DNA from: Verrucomicrobiota bacterium
GTDB taxonomy: Bacteria; Verrucomicrobiota; Verrucomicrobiia; Methylacidiphilales; Verrucolacustridaceae
DNA: 5,970 bases
Direction of reading: 5' to 3'
Assembly: GCA_010031845.1 (NCBI GenBank)
Contig: RGYX01000063.1
Span: forward strand, 1 to 5,970
Part shown: piece by piece, positions 1 to 5,970 of the stretch
Layout of the letters: every line of letters begins with the position of its first letter
Position numbering within the stretch: the stretch's first letter is position 1
Notes under the pieces: generated by a model
Seen by the model: the letters and a program-made list of their open reading frames with translations, nothing else
The model's database searches: none
What the model was told of the DNA's origin: nothing
Position numbers and translations under genes: made by a program

Positions 1-66
1 GACAAGGTTTTGCTGGTGGCTTTTGGCGGAGGGCTGACTTGGGCCAGCGCCATTCTCGAGTGGTAA
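1..66 (+). CDS. fabH: 3-oxoacyl-ACP synthase III, C-terminal end (partial)
   Basis: This is the last 21 codons of a gene that enters from the left edge, read in frame 1 and ending in TAA at 64-66. The peptide contains VAFGGGLTW followed by a short hydrophobic end closing in Trp. It matches the extreme C-terminus of FabH (KAS III), where a GDxVLLVAFGGGLTWG-type strand closes the thiolase fold. FabH is a cytosolic enzyme that condenses an acyl-CoA primer, usually acetyl-CoA, with malonyl-ACP to start type II fatty acid synthesis. The catalytic Cys, His and Asn lie outside the window, so activity cannot be judged. The gene converges on waaA, whose stop is 51 bp away on the other strand. Identification rests on about 20 residues, but the motif is distinctive. 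A related KAS III-like enzyme is the only realistic alternative. Confidence 0.85.
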   Translation, partial: DKVLLVAFGGGLTWASAILEW

Positions 67-117
67 AATGGTATTGCCGGACCACCATCCCACAGGGCTG
101 GCCCCCTTGGCAGCTAT
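67..117. terminator. Short convergent intergenic region with a weak imperfect hairpin
   Basis: These 51 bp separate the fabH stop from the waaA stop. The best structure is an imperfect inverted repeat at 97-114: GCTGGCC against GGCAGC around a CCCTT loop, with one bulged G. A weaker pairing is ATGGT (68-72) with ACCAT (83-87). Neither is followed by a clear T run on either strand, so a canonical intrinsic terminator is not supported. A convergent pair would be expected to end here, so a factor-dependent or weak bidirectional terminator is an inference only. Confidence 0.2.
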
Positions 118-1464
118 CTAGCAGGGATGCTTTATTCCATCCTCAGCCCGTGAGATAAGGGTAAGCAAGATTTCAGCATAGCGCCCCCCGGCCCCCAGAT
201 TCTCTCGGAAGCATTTTTCCGCACGCCGTCCCAGCTCCTCCCGGCTTTTCTTGTCGGAAAGCAGCCTCTCCAACTCCCTGGTGAGTTCCTCCCTTGAGGC
301 GGCCACCCGAATGGCCTCCCCACTTTGAAACTCCTGGCGAAGTGCCATGAAGTTCTCCATGTGCGGTCCCGCGACGATCGCCCGTCCATACCGGGCCGGC
401 TCGAGAAAGTTTTGCCCCCCGGTGCCGGTAAGCGTTTTCCCGATAAAGACCAGGTCCGCCGTTGCGTAGAGATCACGCAACTCCCCGGTCGTGTCGACGA
501 GGAGAACATCCGGATCTATGCCCTCATGCTTGTCCAATTCGGATCTTCGCACCACTTTCAGGCCGGTGCTCGCTAATTCACCTAAAATGCTTCCGGACCG
601 TTCCACATGCCGCGGCACCAACATCAGGCGCAATTCGGGATACTTTTTGCGGAGCTCCCGGGTGATCTCGGCGAGAACCAATTCCTCTCCCGGATGGGTG
701 CTTCCGCCCAAAAGAACGACCTGCCCCTGACTCCAACCCGCTATTCGGCGCACTTCCCGTCCCTTACCCGGCTCGTCCGAGGCGAGATTGGCCACATCGT
801 ATTTCATACTTCCCATCAGGTGTAATCTCTCCTGAGGAAAGCCGGCGATGGCAAAACGCCGCATATCGTCCGCACTTTGCACCCCGATCCAGTCAAACAA
901 CTGCAAGACCGGACGCACAAACGTGCGGGCAATCCGGAATAGCCTTCGGTTCCTGCGGGAAAGTCGGGAGTTGACCAAACAAACAGGAATCTTCATTTTC
1001 CGGGCCCGCCAAAGCATGTTGGGCCAAATTTCGTTCTCGATCAGGATTAGGACCGACGGGCGAATCCTTCGGAAGGCCCGCATCATCGAGTAGTAAAAGT
1101 CGGTCGGCACATAGACGATTTGGGTCAGCTCATCCAACAAAGGCTCGGCCACCCGTCGGCCCGTCGGGGTTCCCATGGTCAAAAGGATTCTTAGATGCGG
1201 GCGACGGGCCCGAAGTTCGCGGATCAGCACCCGCGCCAAGAGGACCTCCCCCACACTCACCGCGTGAATCCAAACCGGCCGTGACGGATGTTTCAGCCAA
1301 TCTTTGATTTCTTTGGGGTAGTGCCCCAATCGCTCACCCAACCGTTCCCAAAACGGTTGCCGCCGCCAAATGAGATACGTGAGGTAAGGCCACGTCAGCG
1401 CAAACCCTACGGAAAAGAGCAGGTTGTAACCAATTTTGAGGAGCGGTTCGGGGATCGTGGTCAT
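118..1464 (-). CDS. waaA: 3-deoxy-D-manno-octulosonic acid (Kdo) transferase
   Basis: WaaA (KdtA) moves Kdo from CMP-Kdo onto the lipid A precursor at the cytoplasmic face of the inner membrane, a step in lipopolysaccharide core synthesis. The 448-residue protein is slightly longer than the usual 420-430. Residues about 11-33 form a hydrophobic N-terminal anchor. The N-terminal GT-B domain has WIHAVSVGE (65-73), where Glu73 matches the family's proposed catalytic base, then ENEIWPN (143-149) and NSRLSRRN (165-172). The C-terminal nucleotide-sugar domain has GSMKYD (218-223), GGSTHPGEE (253-261), PRHVERS (284-290), and TGTGGQNFLEPA (346-357). The last has Gln where enterobacterial enzymes have His. 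The ATG start overlaps the xer stop in an ATGA, and no clear Shine-Dalgarno precedes it, so translational coupling is likely. Whether it adds one or several Kdo residues cannot be read from the sequence. The frame is intact. Confidence 0.95.
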   Translation of the reverse strand: MTTIPEPLLKIGYNLLFSVGFALTWPYLTYLIWRRQPFWERLGERLGHYPKEIKDWLKHPSRPVWIHAVSVGEVLLARVLIRELRARRPHLRILLTMGTPTGRRVAEPLLDELTQIVYVPTDFYYSMMRAFRRIRPSVLILIENEIWPNMLWRARKMKIPVCLVNSRLSRRNRRLFRIARTFVRPVLQLFDWIGVQSADDMRRFAIAGFPQERLHLMGSMKYDVANLASDEPGKGREVRRIAGWSQGQVVLLGGSTHPGEELVLAEITRELRKKYPELRLMLVPRHVERSGSILGELASTGLKVVRRSELDKHEGIDPDVLLVDTTGELRDLYATADLVFIGKTLTGTGGQNFLEPARYGRAIVAGPHMENFMALRQEFQSGEAIRVAASREELTRELERLLSDKKSREELGRRAEKCFRENLGAGGRYAEILLTLISRAEDGIKHPC

Positions 1465-2402
1465 GCTCTGGGATGGGCCTTTACATAGGCACCGCGCAAG
1501 CGTTCAGGCGTCACCCGGGTGTAAATCTCCGTGCTGGTCAGACGCGCATGCCCCAACAACTCCTGCACCGCCCGCAAATCCGCCCCCCGACCGAGCAGGT
1601 GCGTGGCAAAACTGTGCCGGAGTTTGTGAGGCGTCAGGGACGGATCCAACCCAGCCTCCGCCAGGTATTCTTTCAGGTTTCTCTGAAAGACACGGGCACA
1701 TAGACGTTCGCCGCGGGGACCCAGAAAAGCCGGCCCACTTTCTTTTCGTAACCCTGAAGGCAATTTCAACTCATACTTCTGCATCGCCGACCGAGCCGCC
1801 TCCCCCAGGACCACCAGCCTTTCCTTTCCCCCCTTGCCCCGCACTTTTAGCGTGCGCCGACCCTCCTCATGAAATGCCCGGATGGGCAGGCTTAAAGCCT
1901 CCCCCAAACGCAAACCCGTCCCGTAAAGCAGTTCCAGCAAGGCTGCATCTCTCCACTTTGCCCAAGCCGGCTCTTTTCGGCCCATCGCCTTGCCCGGATT
2001 CTTTTCGAGAATTTTCAAGGGAGCTAGCAACAGACCCTCCATCTGTTCCTCACTTAGAAACCTTGGGAGGGATCGCCGCGGCCGCGGCAACCGAAGTCCG
2101 GAAGCCGGATTGTCAGGTCGGTCTCCCCGAGCCTGCATCCATCTAAAAAAAGTCCTTAAGGCCGAGAAACGCAGGCGGACGGAAGCCGGCCCGTGCTTTC
2201 CTTTCCCCGCCAAGCCATGGAGGTAGGTCCGGCAGTCTGCCTCCCCCGCTTGGGACCAATCGATTTTTTGGGCGGCCTTAAATTCCTCCAAAGCTTGTCG
2301 ATAATTCCGCAGGGTGTGGGCCGACAGCCCGCGCTCCTCGGTCAAATGCCGAAGAAACGCGGCTGTGCGGGGATCAGCCGCCTCGATGGTTTCAGTTTTC
2401 AG
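1461..2402 (-). CDS. xerC: Tyrosine recombinase of the XerC/XerD family, probable CTG start
   Basis: Cytosolic site-specific recombinase, expected to resolve chromosome dimers at a dif site, normally with a partner Xer protein and FtsK. Numbered from the TTG at 2345 it has 294 residues: an N-terminal SAM-like DNA-binding domain (about 1-85, with ERGLSAHTLRNYRQAL) and a catalytic domain holding Arg146 (YGTGLRLGE), Lys171 (VRGKGGKER), His240 and Arg243 (HKLRH), His266 (LLGHA) and nucleophile Tyr275 (IYTRV). The catalytic set is complete. The frame stays open upstream of TTG and encodes DPRTAAFLRH, typical of the first helix of this family, so translation probably starts earlier. The only plausible codon is CTG at 2402-2400, giving 313 residues and a CTGA overlap with the topoisomerase stop. 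No strong ribosome site precedes either start. Residues about 108-130 are an enlarged loop before the catalytic Arg. XerC versus XerD cannot be decided by eye. The stop overlaps waaA. Confidence 0.9.
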   Translation of the reverse strand: MKTETIEAADPRTAAFLRHLTEERGLSAHTLRNYRQALEEFKAAQKIDWSQAGEADCRTYLHGLAGKGKHGPASVRLRFSALRTFFRWMQARGDRPDNPASGLRLPRPRRSLPRFLSEEQMEGLLLAPLKILEKNPGKAMGRKEPAWAKWRDAALLELLYGTGLRLGEALSLPIRAFHEEGRRTLKVRGKGGKERLVVLGEAARSAMQKYELKLPSGLRKESGPAFLGPRGERLCARVFQRNLKEYLAEAGLDPSLTPHKLRHSFATHLLGRGADLRAVQELLGHARLTSTEIYTRVTPERLRGAYVKAHPRA

Positions 2403-3013
2403 GCCGCCGCGCTGGCCCGGGCTTTGGCGGTTTTGGCCGACTTGGGCTTGCGCGGTTCCCGCGGGGGAAAGTCAAAGCTGACTTTCCCATCTTTCCACAT
2501 CAGGAAGGCGGAAAACGGCCGGCGGGTTTTGTTCGAGATAAACTTTTCGAGGAGGGCGGTTTTTCCGTGATTCAAAAGGTCCTGCACCTCGTTGAGCTGA
2601 ATGTCGCGATTCAAAATCTTCTTCGAAACTTTGAACGTGCAGGTCGAGGGCTTAGACACACTGTTCTCGCAAACATACCGGAGAAGGCTGGTAAACATTC
2701 TGCCTCCGCAGGCGGGACACTTGCCGATCGGCTCCTGCCCTGTGAAATCCAGCGTTCCCTCTTCCTCCCCGACCACGAGTTCGATTTTTCGTCCCTCCCC
2801 AAGCTTTAACCCGGCGGAGAACGGACGGCCCAAACGGCTGCGAAATCCCTCCACCAACCCAAGGGTTCCCTTTTGCAACAACTCATGAAACTCCGGCGCC
2901 TCGATCCGCCTTCCGGCCAAAACTTTTCTCACGCTATAAGCCCCATCCAAAGTACGGTACTCCCGCAGGGTCTCCTCGAACTCCTGACCGGTCTGCGGAT
3001 CTTTGAAATCCAA
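2399..3013 (-). CDS. C-terminal part of topoisomerase III-type enzyme, separated by frameshift
   Basis: This reading frame carries the missing tail of the upstream topoisomerase. It has only a TTG (3013) as possible start, with no well-placed ribosome site. Homologous-looking sequence begins earlier, at about 3043, so it is better read as a continuation than as a separate gene. In 204 residues counted from TTG it shows a DPQTGQEF...YRTLDGAYSVRKV segment (5-31), a Toprim_Crpt-type repeat (about 36-81, GLVEGFRSRLGRPFSA), a four-cysteine zinc-binding module (Cys99, Cys102, Cys115, Cys125), a second repeat of the same type (about 137-182, KTALLEKFISNKTRRPFSA) and a Lys/Pro/Ala-rich basic tail. 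In the family these tails bind single-stranded DNA and help strand passage. Its TGA overlaps the proposed CTG start of xer. Confidence 0.8.
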   Translation of the reverse strand: MDFKDPQTGQEFEETLREYRTLDGAYSVRKVLAGRRIEAPEFHELLQKGTLGLVEGFRSRLGRPFSAGLKLGEGRKIELVVGEEEGTLDFTGQEPIGKCPACGGRMFTSLLRYVCENSVSKPSTCTFKVSKKILNRDIQLNEVQDLLNHGKTALLEKFISNKTRRPFSAFLMWKDGKVSFDFPPREPRKPKSAKTAKARASAAA

Positions 3014-4862
3014 CTTCCGCAGAACGTGATCCTTGTCCTGAAAGATTCTGGATCTCCTTCATGAATTCCGCTCGTTTCATCCGGCCGTGCTCAATTTCCT
3101 TTAGCTTATGTTCCCATTCCCCAGTCAATTCCGGGGAATGCAGGATTTCGATCCCCAGGGCATCCAGCGTTTCAAATAACCCAAAAGCTTTGGCCGTCGG
3201 CATCAACTCTCGACCCATCCGCCTCACGTACTCCTCGGAAATCAGTGTCTCGATGGTAGCCGCCCGGGTCGCCGGGGTACCGAGGCCCCGTTCGCCCATG
3301 GCATCGCGCAGGGCCTCGTCATCCACCAGCTTCCCCGCCCCTTCCATGGCGCTCAACAAAGTAGCCTCGGTGAATCTTGCCGGCGGTTTGGTTTGCATTC
3401 CCTCGGCTAAAATCGCGACGGTCTTCACCTTTTCCCCATCCTGCACCGGCACCAACAGCTTGCCTTCCTCGCCACCTCCCTCCTCCACCGCCTCCTTCCC
3501 GTACACCGCCAGCCAACCGGCCTCTTTAAGAATTTTCCCGTCGGTCCGGAAGGCGTGACCCTCGACCCGGGTGATCCGGTTGGTCACCTCGTAAATGGCT
3601 TCAGGATAAAAGACCGCGATGAATCGCCGGACGATCGCGGCATACACCTTGGCCTCGATCTCATCCAGTTTGGCCGGAATCTGTTGGGTGGGAATAATGG
3701 CAAAGTGGTCGCTGACCTTGACCCCGTTGAAAACCCTCTTCGTCGGCTTCAACCATCCCTTGTCCAAAACCGTTTTCGAGAACTCGCCGTACTCGCTGCC
3801 ATTCAGATTTTCAAGGGTGGCTTGGACCACGGGAAGATAATCGTCCGGCAAGTAGCGTGAATCCGTTCGGGGATAAGTGATGGCCTTGTGTTTTTCGTAG
3901 AGCGCCTGGGCGATCTGCAGGGTGCGCCGGGCCGAAAGCCCGAACCGACTGTTTCCGTCCCTCTGAAGACTGGTCAGGTCATAGAGCAGCGGGGAGAGTT
4001 GCTTCGCCGGCTTTTTTTCATCATGCACTTCTCCGGTTTTACCCTTACATTCGGCCACGATCGCCTCGGCACTCTTTTTATTCCAAAGCCGTTCAGGCTT
4101 CTGGTCCGCCCCGCGATCGGCAGCCTTCTTGTCCGCCAGCTTTTCATCAAACCAGCGTCCCTCGTACTCGCCGGCCTTCGCACCGAAGGTGGCGTGCACC
4201 TCCCAGAAATCTTTTGGCACAAAGGCCCGAATCTCATGTTCCCGGTCCACCAGAATACTGAGGGTCGGAGTTTGGACCCGGCCCGCGGTGGTCAGAAAGA
4301 ATCCGCCTCCCTTGGAATTCAACGCCGTCAAAGCCCGGGTCGTGTTGATGCCCACCAACCAATCGCTCTCCGAACGCGACTTGGCGGCATCCAATAACGG
4401 CTCCATCTCCTCCCCCTTGCGCAGCTTGGTAAAACCTTCCCGAATGGCGGCGGGTGTCATCGATTGCAGCCAAAGCCGATGGACAGGTTTTTTGGATTCC
4501 GCCGCTTCCATCACATAACGGAAAATCAGTTCCCCCTCCCGCCCGGCGTCGCACGCGTTGATCACCCCGGTCACGTCCTTCCGCTTGAGCAGCTTTTTCA
4601 GCAACTCAAACCGCGGGGCCGTCCGCTCAATGACCTTCAGCTTAAATTCATCCGGCAACACCGGAAGACTCTCAAAACTCCACTTCCCCTTTCCTTTCCC
4701 GTATTCGGTCGGCTTACACAGTTCCACCAGATGACCGATCGCCGAACTCAAAACATATTGGTCGGATTCCCAGTACTCCCCCTCTTTCTTAAAACCCGTA
4801 AGCACCCGGGCCAGGTCATTGGCCACGCTCGGCTTCTCCGCGATGATCAGTTTTTTTGCCAT
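2934..4862 (-). CDS. Type IA DNA topoisomerase (topoisomerase III-like), N-terminal part ending after a frameshift
   Basis: Type IA enzyme that cuts one DNA strand through a 5'-phosphotyrosine and passes another through, relaxing negative supercoils or decatenating. The start KLIIAEKPSVA (with Glu9) and NACDAGREGE (102-111, Asp105 and Glu109) form the TOPRIM metal site. The nucleophile is Tyr330 in AITYPRTDSRYL. SDHFAIIPT (384-392), RFTEATLLSAMEGAG (496-510) and GLGTPATRAATIETLI (526-541) are conserved core motifs. The IIAEKPS opening and DAGREGE point to topoisomerase III (TopB) rather than TopA. The recognisable sequence ends near residue 607. Residues 608-642 are low-complexity, unlike the family, and run to an out-of-frame stop, while the real tail continues in the +1 frame (3040-2399). 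Joined, the protein has about 820 residues. The catalytic core is complete, so the truncated form might keep some activity. ATG at 4862 lies 3 bp after the dprA stop with no strong ribosome site, suggesting coupling. Confidence 0.9.
   Translation of the reverse strand: MAKKLIIAEKPSVANDLARVLTGFKKEGEYWESDQYVLSSAIGHLVELCKPTEYGKGKGKWSFESLPVLPDEFKLKVIERTAPRFELLKKLLKRKDVTGVINACDAGREGELIFRYVMEAAESKKPVHRLWLQSMTPAAIREGFTKLRKGEEMEPLLDAAKSRSESDWLVGINTTRALTALNSKGGGFFLTTAGRVQTPTLSILVDREHEIRAFVPKDFWEVHATFGAKAGEYEGRWFDEKLADKKAADRGADQKPERLWNKKSAEAIVAECKGKTGEVHDEKKPAKQLSPLLYDLTSLQRDGNSRFGLSARRTLQIAQALYEKHKAITYPRTDSRYLPDDYLPVVQATLENLNGSEYGEFSKTVLDKGWLKPTKRVFNGVKVSDHFAIIPTQQIPAKLDEIEAKVYAAIVRRFIAVFYPEAIYEVTNRITRVEGHAFRTDGKILKEAGWLAVYGKEAVEEGGGEEGKLLVPVQDGEKVKTVAILAEGMQTKPPARFTEATLLSAMEGAGKLVDDEALRDAMGERGLGTPATRAATIETLISEEYVRRMGRELMPTAKAFGLFETLDALGIEILHSPELTGEWEHKLKEIEHGRMKRAEFMKEIQNLSGQGSRSAEVGFQRSADRSGVRGDPAGVPYFGWGL
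3035..3063 (-). other. Frameshift junction inside the topoisomerase gene
   Basis: The two topoisomerase reading frames meet here. The upstream frame is sensible through EFMKEIQN-L (codon CTT at 3044-3042). The downstream frame is one base further on (+1) and has a TGA at 3061-3059, so the switch must lie between that stop and about 3040. The coding strand reads GAAGGAG (3060-3054), then a nine-base gap, then CTTT (3044-3041). A single-base indel, a small deletion or a sequencing error would all give this picture. A shift exactly at CTTT would join Leu607 to QDKDHV. Confidence 0.75.
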
Positions 4863-4865
4863 GGG

Positions 4866-5960
4866 TTAGTCTATGCGGGTGAAGTACTTACCGGGCATTT
4901 GTCGCACCCGGCGTTTCATTTCCAGTTTCAAAAGGGTGGCGGACACCGCCGGGGATGGCAACCCACATTTTCGGGTTAGCGCATCCATGTGCATCTCCTC
5001 CCGACCGAGGGCCTCCAGCACCTGTCTCTCCTGCTCTCCAAGGTTGCCCTGGGGTGGATGGGGAGAGGGCATCTCGGAGGGAGGAAGCAGGAATTCAAAC
5101 TCCGCCAACACATCCTCCACGGACTCCACCAACCGGGCCCCGTCCTTCAGAAGCTGGTGGCAACCCCCGGATTGCGGATGATCGATCCTTCCCGGCACGG
5201 CAAAAACCTGACGCCCCTGCTCCAAGGCCTGTCGGGCCGTGATCATCGCCCCGCTCGCCCGAGCCGCCTCGACCACCAACAAACCCTTGCTCAGCCCGCT
5301 GACAATCCGGTTGCGCATCGGAAAAGTTTGCCGGTCCGGAGCCGTCCCAAGGCTGAATTCACTCATCACGCAACCGCCGGACTCTTCCATCTTCTCCGCC
5401 AACGCCCGGTTCTCCGCCGGATACACCTGATCCATCGAACAACCCAAAACCGCCGCCGTCCTTCCCTTGGCCGCCAAGGCACCTTGATGCGCCGCGGTAT
5501 CAATTCCCCGGGCCAACCCGCTGATCACCCCCACGCCAGCATAAGCCAACTGATACCCTAGTTTTTTTGCCAACTCGATTCCGTAGCCCGTGGCCTCCCT
5601 CGTTCCCACCACCCCGATCGAGGCTCCTCGCACCGCCTCCAGACTCCCACGGTAATACAAAACCATGGGTGGATCATGAATCTCCCTTAAAAGGGACGGA
5701 TAGGAGGGATCCTCCACATCGATCACCTGAAGCCTCAATTTCTCGATCTGTTTCAGCTCCTTCGCCAGATCAAAACTTTTTTCCCAACCACGGATGGATT
5801 CCGCCACCGCCTGCCCCACTCCCTCCACCCCGGCCGTACGAGAGGTCGGTAACCCCAACAATCCTTCCACCGGACCCAACGCCTCCCGCAATTTTCTCAC
5901 CCGCACGGGCCCCACCAGACGGAGGGCATTGAAGATCAGGTAGGCCTCAGTCCGCGTCAT
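4866..5960 (-). CDS. dprA: DNA processing protein DprA (Smf)
   Basis: DprA binds incoming single-stranded DNA in the cytoplasm and loads RecA on it, protecting it during natural transformation. It is widely kept even in bacteria not known to be competent. The 364-residue protein has an N-terminal helix-hairpin-helix-like region (about 1-60, LRLVGPVRVRKLREALG), a Rossmann-like DprA core (about 85-290) with GVVGTREATGYG (116-127), SGLARGIDTAAHQGAL (147-162), FPMRNRIVSGLS (213-224) and EAARASGAMITARQALEQG (231-249), and a C-terminal winged-helix domain (about 305-362) of the DML1-like type, joined by a Pro-rich linker (about 292-304). All the usual parts are present and the length is normal. ATG at 5960 gives an N-terminus (TRTEAYLIFNALRLVGP) like that of homologues. 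An AAAGG directly touches the ATG, too close to serve as a ribosome site, and only 10 bases upstream are visible, so an earlier start cannot be excluded. It is the first visible gene of the block. Confidence 0.95.
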   Translation of the reverse strand: MTRTEAYLIFNALRLVGPVRVRKLREALGPVEGLLGLPTSRTAGVEGVGQAVAESIRGWEKSFDLAKELKQIEKLRLQVIDVEDPSYPSLLREIHDPPMVLYYRGSLEAVRGASIGVVGTREATGYGIELAKKLGYQLAYAGVGVISGLARGIDTAAHQGALAAKGRTAAVLGCSMDQVYPAENRALAEKMEESGGCVMSEFSLGTAPDRQTFPMRNRIVSGLSKGLLVVEAARASGAMITARQALEQGRQVFAVPGRIDHPQSGGCHQLLKDGARLVESVEDVLAEFEFLLPPSEMPSPHPPQGNLGEQERQVLEALGREEMHMDALTRKCGLPSPAVSATLLKLEMKRRVRQMPGKYFTRID

Positions 5961-5970
5961 CCTTTCGGGG

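Noticed and set aside
132..509. Minus-strand open frame of 125 codons overlapping waaA in another frame
   Set aside because: The waaA frame carries conserved Kdo transferase motifs through this stretch. The alternative is Arg/Ser/Gly-rich and uninformative.
1436..2146. Plus-strand open frame of 236 codons antisense to xer
   Set aside because: It is Pro/Ala-rich with no recognisable domain and lies opposite a gene with a complete catalytic motif set. It is explained by GC-rich codon bias in the real frame.
1461..2402. Integrase of a mobile element, given the tyrosine recombinase
   Set aside because: It has the compact Xer length and motifs, sits inside a tight housekeeping operon, and no attachment repeats, cargo genes or other phage genes are visible.
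2399..3013. Independent small zinc-finger DNA-binding gene starting at TTG 3013
   Set aside because: Family-like sequence continues upstream of the TTG to about 3043, no ribosome site is properly placed, and its domains are exactly those missing from the upstream topoisomerase.
3888..4397. Plus-strand open frames opposite the topoisomerase core (also 3061-3558 and 4464-4979)
   Set aside because: They have no domain-like sequence and sit opposite strongly conserved topoisomerase motifs.
4989..5561. Plus-strand open frame of 190 codons antisense to dprA
   Set aside because: The His/Arg/Pro/Leu-rich translation without motifs is a shadow of the well-supported dprA frame.
1..5970. A previously undescribed defence or mobile system
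   Set aside because: All the main frames are assigned to known core families, and the intergenic sequence totals well under 150 bases. Nothing is left unexplained that could hold such a system.

Overview
The window carries ordinary chromosomal genes of a fairly GC-rich Gram-negative bacterium. The Kdo transferase gene waaA implies lipopolysaccharide and an outer membrane. From memory of related proteins, the style of the genes (a long topoisomerase III-like enzyme with Toprim_Crpt-type C-terminal repeats, a WaaA with a GGQN rather than GGHN motif, an Xer recombinase with an enlarged loop before its catalytic Arg) best fits Verrucomicrobiota or a neighbouring PVC phylum. That placement is inference.

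Layout: the first 66 bases on the + strand are the 3' end of fabH (3-oxoacyl-ACP synthase III). It converges, across 51 bp, on a tightly packed block of minus-strand genes that fills the rest of the window. Read in the direction of transcription the block is dprA (5960-4866), a topoisomerase III-type type IA topoisomerase (4862-2399, broken by a frameshift near 3044), a XerC/XerD-type tyrosine recombinase (2402 or 2345 to 1461) and waaA/kdtA (1464-118). Junctions are very tight: 3 bp between dprA and the topoisomerase gene, a probable 4-bp CTGA overlap between the topoisomerase and xer genes, and a 4-bp ATGA overlap between xer and waaA. Together with the lack of long gaps this suggests one transcription unit with translational coupling. 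Its promoter must lie beyond position 5970.

Function: DprA (loading RecA on incoming single-stranded DNA), a type IA topoisomerase (strand passage and decatenation) and a Xer recombinase (chromosome dimer resolution) form a DNA-maintenance group resembling the dprA-topA-(trmFO)-xerC/codV order of Firmicutes. WaaA (adding Kdo to lipid A precursor) and fabH (starting fatty acid synthesis) belong to envelope and lipid metabolism.

Two points deserve attention. The topoisomerase gene is split into two out-of-frame parts that together look like one complete protein of about 820 residues. The xer reading frame has recognisable recombinase sequence upstream of its first conventional start codon, pointing to a CTG start. 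I see no CRISPR array, tRNA, rRNA, insertion sequence, prophage or novel defence-type system. No non-coding stretch exceeds 60 bases.
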